Position numbers and translations under genes: made by a program. A DNA stretch of 64,000 nucleotides from Dryomyza anilis (lineage: Eukaryota > Arthropoda > Insecta > Diptera > Dryomyzidae). The notes under the pieces were generated by a model. That model did not search any database, was not told the DNA's origin, and saw only the letters and a list, made by a program, of their open reading frames with translations. This document shows, in pieces, positions 1 to 7,600 of the stretch; the stretch's first letter is position 1, and every line of letters starts with the position of its first letter. Where the stretch lies: assembly GCA_951804985.1 (NCBI GenBank), contig OX638132.1, positions 9,963,529 through 10,027,528 on the forward strand. The letters run 5' to 3'.

Positions 1-1159
1 ATTTTCAATCGATCAAGCCTATTTTCAATAGTTATATTTTTCATTGATTTAGCTCTTTTTGTTTTCCTGTAATCGTGATTTATACAGACAATTGAAACGC
101 CAGTCTAACATCGTGAAATCAATAAATGATAAATTTCCACATCGGCCACGCCTTTTTCTGGTTGTTACATACGGATGACGAAAGTGAATATACGCTTTCA
201 CTTTTAGTGTAGGGTATAAAAATCATTATAATACGCAAAAAACAACTACTACGAAAACCCATGATTATGGACCTCAAATGACTGCAGGGTTTAAATAATA
301 AGTGTTTGTGATTTAAGCCAAGTTAATGGAAAGTATGTTGCAACAACGAGAGCAACATTATGTGAAGCAGTTTTTCATTCTTAAAAATGCTTTCATTTGA
401 TGCTGCGTAGAATTGTTGGTCCCATCAGATGATGATGAAGATGAGTCACGTGAACAAAAAATTAGGCTCAAAGGCACGGTTCTAAATGGTAGTAAATATG
501 TGCAAAACAAGTTCTACAATGCTACAAACTTCCACGTTTGAAAGATGCATTCATATTAAAACTGTCAAAACAAAGAACAAAAACAGTCGATCTTCGGGAA
601 AACAAAGTAAAGAATATTTTTAGAAAACATAAAACCAATTTGTCGCTTGCAGATTAAAACACATTGTCAGATAAATTATAAAACACAGTGTAATTTGTTA
701 AAATGCATTTTTAATACTCAGGCAACACACAAGCCTGAGTATTAAAAATGCAAAGTAAATAAATCTCGGTGATTGAAAGTGTCAACCTTCGTGTTTCAAC
801 TAATGCATTTTTATTTTAGCATTTGATGTAAAGGTTCTATTGACGTGTGGAAAACAAAATACACTCCGTTCACTCGCACCAACATTTTCCGATATATGAT
901 AAGCTTCTATATTCAGGGCGTTTAACTTAAAATGTCCGTCGAAATGACAAATAGTTGTAATAGAACATACAATTGTTGCGTGTGTTAAAAATTACGTTTA
1001 ATGTAATTACATTAAATGTTTGGTAATAAAATAAATGCATTTTAAAACTCTATAAAAATAAAGCTTTTGCATTGAAACCCAGTTGGAAAAAAAAATTATT
1101 GATCTATCAAAAAAATGCACATAATAAGTTTATTTTTTTATTGAAATAGCAAATTAATA
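1..1159. other. Left-edge noncoding DNA
   Basis: I see no coding exon here. A short hairpin (GAAAGTG...CACTTTC) around 178-206 is followed by GTGTAGGGTATAAAA at 211-224. The latter matches the right end of the family K repeat at 46598-47371, so this is probably a remnant of that family. A perfect stem-loop at 704-752 is listed separately. The 3' exons of the minus-strand coiled-coil gene were sought here but none stood out. Confidence 0.5.
704..752. repeat. Perfect 20-bp stem-loop
   Basis: The left arm TGCATTTTTAATACTCAGGC (704-723) is exactly complementary to the right arm at 733-752, with a 9-nt loop (AACACACAA). Pairing does not extend beyond 20 bp. It could be the core of a decayed palindromic transposon or a transcribed hairpin. 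No second copy was seen in the window. Confidence 0.85.
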
Positions 1160-1500
1160 AAGGGTTTTTCAACAGGGACGCTACAAAAGTAGAGCGACAG
1201 GGACAGCAAACGACGCCATATTTCTTGCCGCTCTTTTGACATTTCTCTTCAGTAGGGTTTGCCATTTCATGATGGAAAGATATACGAATTCAAATTTCGG
1301 TAGTAAATTTTAACAATTTCGACTCATTGTTGGCTCGTATATCTTTCCATCATGAAATGGCAAACCTTACTAAAGAGAAATGTCAAAAGAGCGGCAAGAA
1401 ATATGGCGGCGTTTGCTGTCCCTGTCGCTCTACTTTTGTAGCGTCCCTGTTGAAAAACCCTCGAAAAGAACATTTGTAGCGCTCTTATTGAAAAACCTTT
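1160..1500. mobile_element. Family A foldback MITE, copy 1 (341 bp)
   Basis: The element starts AAGGGTTTTTCAACAGGGAC and ends in the complementary TTGAAAAACC. It is flanked by TA (1158-1159 on the left), consistent with a TA target duplication. Each half carries an arm of well over 100 bp complementary to the other (for example CTACAAAAGTAGAGCGACAG on the left and its complement near 1420-1440), so most of it would fold into one long hairpin. A second short end (TTGTAGCGCTCTTATTG) follows the right arm. It has no ORF. Other copies are at 29645, 43541 and 60495. Confidence 0.85.
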
Positions 1501-2497
1501 TATAAAGTAATTTGAAAATGAACATATTTAATGCAAAAATTCAAAAGTTCACTCAAAAATAAGAAACCATAAAATTAATAGTTTTTACTATTGACATTAT
1601 TCAAAAGAATAAACTATTCATTAAATCGGTAAATCCCATTAAATACTACCAAATACTATAAAATTATTTTTGAATTTGTATGAACATATTTTTTTTGTAT
1701 ACTATTAAATCAATAATATGATATTTTTTCTGAGTACTCGCACGAATTTTAAAAATATTTTATAATAAAACTAAATTGAATATGTGGGTTAATCTAAATA
1801 AAAAGGCTCTTTCAATCGAACTAAGTTATATTTGTGATTTAGTATAAATCAGAGATCCGAGATAATGGTTAAACTTTTCGGAGGTTCCTGAACAACTCTC
1901 ACATAATAACATTTAGTGAATAAACCAGTGTAAAATCAAAAATAAAAGATTTTGGTCTGAGAGAAACCTTTATTTTTGAAAATTTTTGTTTCGGTCTATG
2001 AGAATTCTATATTTTTTTAAAAATATCGGTTGCGGTTGACAGTTAGAAGCATTGATGCACAATTTTCTTTTCAGATGACTCCTCAAAAAAAAAATTAGAC
2101 AAAAACAAAAATTTTTGAAAATTTTCGAAAAAATTAATTGTTAAAAAAAGTGTTGGACGACGAAAACAAGCAATCGAAATCACCATATACAAAAAAAAAA
2201 TATTCGACAAAAACAATGTTCGCAAAACTCAAAAAAAAAAATGTTGAACAAAAATTTTGACGACAATAACAACCAGATGTTCGAAATGAAAGTTTTTCAA
2301 AAAAAAAAAATATATACTAGACAAAAATTTTCGAAATAAAAAATGTTTGTTTAAAAAACTTTTGGAACGATAATAACAACGCAATATTCAAAATCATCAT
2401 TTTCCAACAACAAATTTTTACGTTTCTTCAATCAATTTTAGCAACAACAAAAAATCCCTATTAATCCCAGAACATATATTCTCTATATTAACAACCA
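1501..2497. other. AT-rich low-complexity DNA
   Basis: No gene is visible. From about 2040 to 2400 the sequence is dominated by A-runs and TTCGA/TTTTTCGAAA pieces, so open frames on the minus strand here are poly-F/K artefacts of composition. Confidence 0.5.
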
Positions 2498-2672
2498 TTA
2501 ACCAAAGACCTTTAAAATAATGGATTTCATGTAACTCTCACCCAAAGACCTTTATTTTTTAAAATAAAAAGTATCTCTCTACCAAATATCTTTATTTTTT
2601 AAATAAAAATTATCTATCAATCGAAGACCTTTCTTTTTTAAAAGAAAAAAATATCTCTCAACCAAAAACCTT
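2498..2672. repeat. Degenerate tandem repeat, about 45-50 bp unit
   Basis: Three to four diverged units share CCAAAGACCTTTATTTTTTA followed by AAAATAAAAA and TATCTCTC. Unit boundaries drift, so this is an old or indel-rich array. Confidence 0.5.
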
Positions 2673-2692
2673 TAAAGTTTTTGAAAAATAAT

Positions 2693-2823
2693 CAGCCCAA
2701 ATCTAAATAAGTACGCCCACAAATATTTGGAAAAAATTGTTGGGAGAAAAAAGGCTTTGTATTGAATTTACATACAAAGCTTTTTTCTAATTTTTTTGCA
2801 GTATTTATTTTAAAATTGGGCTG
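2693..2823. mobile_element. Small MITE with CAGCCCAAAT termini (131 bp)
   Basis: The left end CAGCCCAAATCTAAATAA pairs with the right end TTATTTTAAAATTGGGCTG. An internal imperfect palindrome (AAGGCTTTGTATTGAATT / ACATACAAAGCTTTTTTC) sits between them. A diverged copy in opposite orientation lies at 38238-38335. No ORF. Confidence 0.7.
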
Positions 2824-2840
2824 AATATCTCTCAGTAGTA

Positions 2841-3135
2841 GCGTCGGTAGCTCAAGGTTAATTCGTTGGACTGCGAGCCGAAGTGACCCCGGTTCAAGCC
2901 TGGGCTGGGGCTAACAACATCTTTTCATGGAAACATTTTTCTATACCGCGCTACCACACGGCAGTAAATGACAAACCTACGTGAGTAAAATATTGCCTAT
3001 GAAAAGCCGTTCGGAGTCGGCAATAAACTGTAGGACCCACCACTTTGAGTACAAATATAACACGCACAGCTCAAAGTGGTGAGAGAGCTCGGCCTAAGTT
3101 CTATACAGGACTGTAGCGCCAAACTATTATTATTA
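2841..3135 (+). mobile_element. tRNA-derived SINE, copy 1
   Basis: The head carries an A-box-like GGTAGCTCAAGGTTA and a canonical B box GGTTCAAGCCT, spaced as in a tRNA gene. A tRNA-unrelated body of about 220 bp and a (TTA)n tail follow. The body has two hairpins: CTTTTCATGG with CTATGAAAAG, and CACCACTTTGAG with CTCAAAGTGGTG (perfect 12 bp in this copy). It should be transcribed by RNA polymerase III if active. It shares head, body and tail with copies at 14339, 48841 and 60716, and the head with 34973. Confidence 0.9.
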
Positions 3136-3595
3136 ATTTGATCTATCAGTGAAAAACCAAATGGAAATAAAGATTAATAGTTATTTCTGATCTCTGATAT
3201 AAATTATTTTATTTTGAACCAAAGAACAGAACAGATTTTTGGAACCGGCACCAGAATCGAAACCGTTATTAAATATATAAGAAACCGGAAATCAGAACAC
3301 ATATAATTCTTTTGGTTGCAACTGGAATCGGAACCGCTATTTTAAAAATCTTAAAACAGAACCGGAAACTATATTTTAAACCGTTTTAGTTACTGTTAGA
3401 GACCATAAAGAACCGCAATCGGAACCGTTATTAAAGTATATGTGGAACTGGAACATATATATTTGTTTTTGCTTTAAATCAGAATCAGAACCGGAATCGC
3501 TATTTTAGAATGTATGTGTTGTCTTTATCAATTATAGTGTAAATTAAAGTTAGACTTTAATATTTCATCTAATAGATTATAATATCATTCGTTGC
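3136..3595. repeat. Diverged ACCGGAATCGGAACCG-type repeats
   Basis: From about 3235 to 3505 the sequence repeats ACCGGAA, GGAATCGGAACCG and GAAACCG with spacing of roughly 10-40 bp. This resembles the subterminal ACCGAAACCG blocks of family L (19129-22057). It is probably a decayed end of that or a related element. No gene is seen. Confidence 0.5.
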
Positions 3596-3835
3596 CTAAC
3601 GACTAATTGTACATCCAACATATTCGGTTCTCTTAACTACTTAATCGCCTCTTATACAAACTACAAGCAATTTCGAAAAGTTTTCGAACAATTTGGATTG
3701 TGTATAGGCTAATATTTTAAGCGCAAACCGAATATGACAGTTCCGTTAACAAATTTGTAGAAAATTCGAATGAAGTTGGTTGTTACAACTAACCTTTTCG
3801 TTCTTTCCACCACATGCTAAACGAGGATTTAGCTA
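3596..3835. mobile_element. Family C MITE, degenerate copy
   Basis: It matches the copy at 4227-4550 through ATTCGGTTCTCTTAAC, ACAAACTACAA, GTATAGGCTAATATT, CAGTTCCG and GAATGAAGTTGGTTGTTACA. Both termini are eroded. It lies about 130 bp from two better copies, so family C has clustered here. Confidence 0.65.
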
Positions 3836-3964
3836 TGTACCAAATTCGTTGCGTATAATCGAATTTGGCTTCTAAAATTTGGAAGACTCTTGCGACAAGA
3901 ACAAAACTAACTCAGCAAGAACAAGAACGACCTGCAGATGCAAGCACAAGAACTGGACAAGAGT

Positions 3965-4163
3965 ACACACAGAAAAATCTTATTTTGGCATGAGGTTGGA
4001 AGAATGAAAAAGTTAGTTGTACCAACTAACTTCATTCGGTTAAATCGAATGGTTTACAAAATAGCTGATAAAACTGCCATTTTAGTCTATACACTTGAAA
4101 TATTAGTTTATACCGATTGGGCAAAGAGTTGGTTTGCGCAACAAATCTTTATTCTGTATGTGT
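3965..4163. mobile_element. Family C MITE, internally deleted copy (about 200 bp)
   Basis: The ends are ACACACAGAAAAATCTTATT and ATTCTGTATGTGT. Inside are TTTGGCATGAGGTTGGAAGA, AAAAAGTTAGTTGTACCAAC and AAAGAGTTGGTT. It is in opposite orientation to the copy at 4227. A short plus-strand open frame inside (3938-4174) is shared with other family C copies and is a by-product of the repeat. Confidence 0.75.
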
Positions 4164-4226
4164 ATCTTTATTAATACTGTTCCTTAAAATACAGCGATTA
4201 AAAGAAAAACTTTACCTAAAAACAGT

Positions 4227-4550
4227 ACACACAGAATAGAGATTTGTTGAGCCAACCAACTCTTTGCCCAACCAAGTTATTCGGTTCTCTTAACCGTGTA
4301 GTCGGCTGTTATTGTCAAAGTAAAAATAGTTGTAGTTTGTACTGCAACCAATATAGAACTGTTTTAGAACAATTTAGTACAGATTTAGAATCGTTAGGGT
4401 TGTGTATATATGTGACTAATATTTCATATGTATAGGCTAATATGGCAGTTCCGCCAAAAAATTTGTAAACTATTCGATTTAACCGAATGAAGTTAGTTTG
4501 TACAACTAACTTTTTCATTCTCATGCCAAAAGAGGATTTTTCTGTGTGTA
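4227..4550. mobile_element. Family C MITE, near-complete copy (324 bp)
   Basis: Terminal ACACACAGAA... on the left and ...TTTTTCTGTGTGT on the right form short inverted ends. The two halves have different subterminal sequence: TTTGTTGAGCCAACCAACTC on one side, CCAAAAGAGG on the other. The middle carries CTATTCGATTTAACCGAATG, itself palindromic. Small ORFs on both strands recur in every copy. Confidence 0.8.
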
Positions 4551-4694
4551 GAGTATGCAAATTATTTACTAATTGAAATTAATATGATATATTTTTTTTA
4601 CTTTTTAATGTTGTTCTAATTACTGCAAAACAAGTATAATAAAGCTCACAATTCTTTGCTTAATTAAGAGCTTTTCTGCTACCACATAACTTAC

Positions 4695-7600
4695 CAATCG
4701 CGATATTTCAGTTTTGGCAGATTTGGTTAATTGAGTCAATCGGATTTCATATGAATCTCTCAATTCGCGCATATCAGCTGTTTTACGTCGATCAGCATCG
4801 CAATTGATCTGCAAATTTTATGCACGGTGTCAAGTTAAAAAGGAAAATTAAAAATTATAAAAACTTAACAAAAGAAAACCAACAAGAAATATCACAATAA
4901 ATAACAAAAACGAACATGCGCTTATACAAAAAAAAAAAAATGAGTTAGATAACTATTTTATTAAAAAAATAAAGAAACCCAAAAAATCATAACGTATAAA
5001 ACTAAAAGCGATTTTTTAATTTAATCCCTGATTTTTAAAAATATAAAAAATAACAGTGATTTTAATGTTTTCTCAATCTGTAGGTAGGCATCATAAAAAT
5101 TAAATTATATAAATATTAAAATTTTTCCTGGTGCGACATCGCGCATTCCAATCAACTAAAAGTATTGTATTGCTTTCCATAATACTTAATTTCCATTTTC
5201 ACTTCCATTGACCAAGATACGGTCATCGTCGCTTCATTCACATGTCACACTATCGCGGGTCACATCACAACGATAATATTTGCGCTACTCTCTATCCGTG
5301 TCATCATAAACATTGCAAATTAATTAAAGAAATTATTCTATGACCAACCTGTCGTCAATCTTAATGTCGGTGCCCATCCATTCTGTCATTAGTGCTGGGT
5401 ATAAAAATGTGCGCATGACATGCAGGACTTCAGTTGCTCAAAGGCAGACCATCAGTGGATAGAAAATGTTCAACCTTTACGGTAAGGTGACGTTAAGCGT
5501 TATTTTTATCATGGGCTTTGGCTTCGTTAAAAGTGAAATACCGTTAAATCCGACGCTGCGCTTAGAAATGATCGATCGCGTGGGTGAAATTCTATGCGGT
5601 TTCAAAACAAAAATGATTTACGTTTACTTTGAGAACGAGACTTCGCTCAGCTATCCCGGACAGTTGTTGATGATATTGAGCAAATGTAATACGGCATATG
5701 TATCGCTGAGGTAAGCGCAAACGAAAGAGGTACCAGAGAAAGAGAGTATTGTTTTTTGGTATATTAAAAACAAATACCGATTAACTATCGATTAATTGTT
5801 ACCATTCTTAGATATCGGAAATATCGATTAAAAAGTTTTCTTTCTCTTCCACTCAGAAATAAGTACAAAGTCGCGCCGCTGGAGATCATCAACGACGACG
5901 GCGTTCTCATGTTTTTGGTGATGATACTGCGCGACGCCACTCAACCGATATCTCTCTCAATCGTGCGCAAGCAATCGGGCGCCAAGCATCTTTCTCATGT
6001 ACTGCTGCTGATCGCCGACGGTCGCGCGATCGATGACAATTGGTTGCGTCAGACGTTTCAACAGTTCTGGAAAATCTGGCTCTTGAAAGTGATCATCGTG
6101 TACTGGCGCAATGACGAGCTGCAAATTTATCGATACGATCCTTTTGCAACACAGTTGCGTCTGATGCGTTTGTCAAGCACTAAAAGCTCAGCGCCTGCGC
6201 GACTCTCAGAGCTTTTCCCAACTCAACTACCCAACATGAATCTCCATCCGCTGAGCATTTGCATGTATGCCGACGAAGTGCGCGCCGTCTTCGATACGAA
6301 CAATGGTCGCTTGGTGGGCGGCATCGATGGCCGATTTACGCAGTACGTAGCCAGCACTCTCAACTTCACACCCATCGTACGACGCGTCAGTTCATTCAGC
6401 AATCGCAGTGCAGACATCTGCTTCAATGAGATAAGACGCGAGCTCGATGATGTCGCACTAAATGCGCGCTTTCTCAGTCCGCCAACATTCCACGATCATG
6501 TGGAGAGCACAATCGTGCATAGTCGTGACGATCTGTGCGTGCTGGTGCCGAAGGCCAAGACGGCCTCCACATTTTTTAATCTCTTTCGATCGTTCAAGCC
6601 ACTCGTTTGGGCTTTAATCGCTTTATCTCTTCCGATAGCCTATGCGCTCTGTGCTTTGCTCTTTCGAAGCTATAAGTGCGCCGATCGGACGCCGCTTTTC
6701 CTACAACTCTATGCCAGCGCACTGACGATGCCATGGACACACGTACCGCTGCAGTTTTCGCTGCGTCTCTTTGTTTTCGTATGGCTCTTTTACGGACTGC
6801 TGATCACCGGTGCCTTTCGTGGCAACCTCACGAGTAATCTGCTCTTTCGCACCTTTCTGCCGGATATTAATACCATTCAGGATCTGGCGCTTTCGCAGTA
6901 CGATCTGCTAATGTACTCGCGACACTCGAAGCATCTGGATATGTTTCTGAACGACAGCTCGCCGTATGAGCTCATGGTGAAGCGCAAATTGCGTGTGGTG
7001 TCAGATGCAGAGTTGCTCGGACTCATTGCGTCCAACAATGTTTCGCACGCCTACCTCGAGAAGTACCATTTGGCTTTGTTTCAGGCGACCGCACGTCAAC
7101 ATTCGCGTCAAGGTCGCCCCAGATATCACGTGATGAAGACGTGTCTAGTCCCATTCCACTCGGTCTATATCGTGCCATATGGTTCACCGTATCTTGGATT
7201 CCTGAATACACTAATTCGCAGCTCGCATGAGTACGGTTTAAACGTCTACTGGGAGCGCATGGCCACCATAAGACTAATAAAGTCCGGTAAAAGAATCAGA
7301 CGTAGCCGAAGCGAAGAGGCCGAGGATCCGGTTGTACTGAAGTTGCATCACTTGCAAGCGGCTTTCTTTCTGTGGACTCTGGGGCTATCGTGGGCAACCG
7401 TGACGTTTATATGGGAACATACGTCTAAAAGATTATTCCACAAAGTCTGGGGCACCCTTTAAACTTTAATTTTACGGAAACAGATTTTAAAATGTAGAAC
7501 AAATATCTTATCAAATATGTCCGAACAACAATATGTCATATTCCAGTTTTGTTTCGATTTCGTTACGAGATCAATGCGAGATTTAAAGGGAAAAAAATGG

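Noticed and set aside
3938..4560. Recurring small frames with ILFWHEVGRMKKLVVPTNF
   Set aside because: The peptide recurs because it overlaps family C MITEs (also at 39030). The elements have no coding capacity otherwise.
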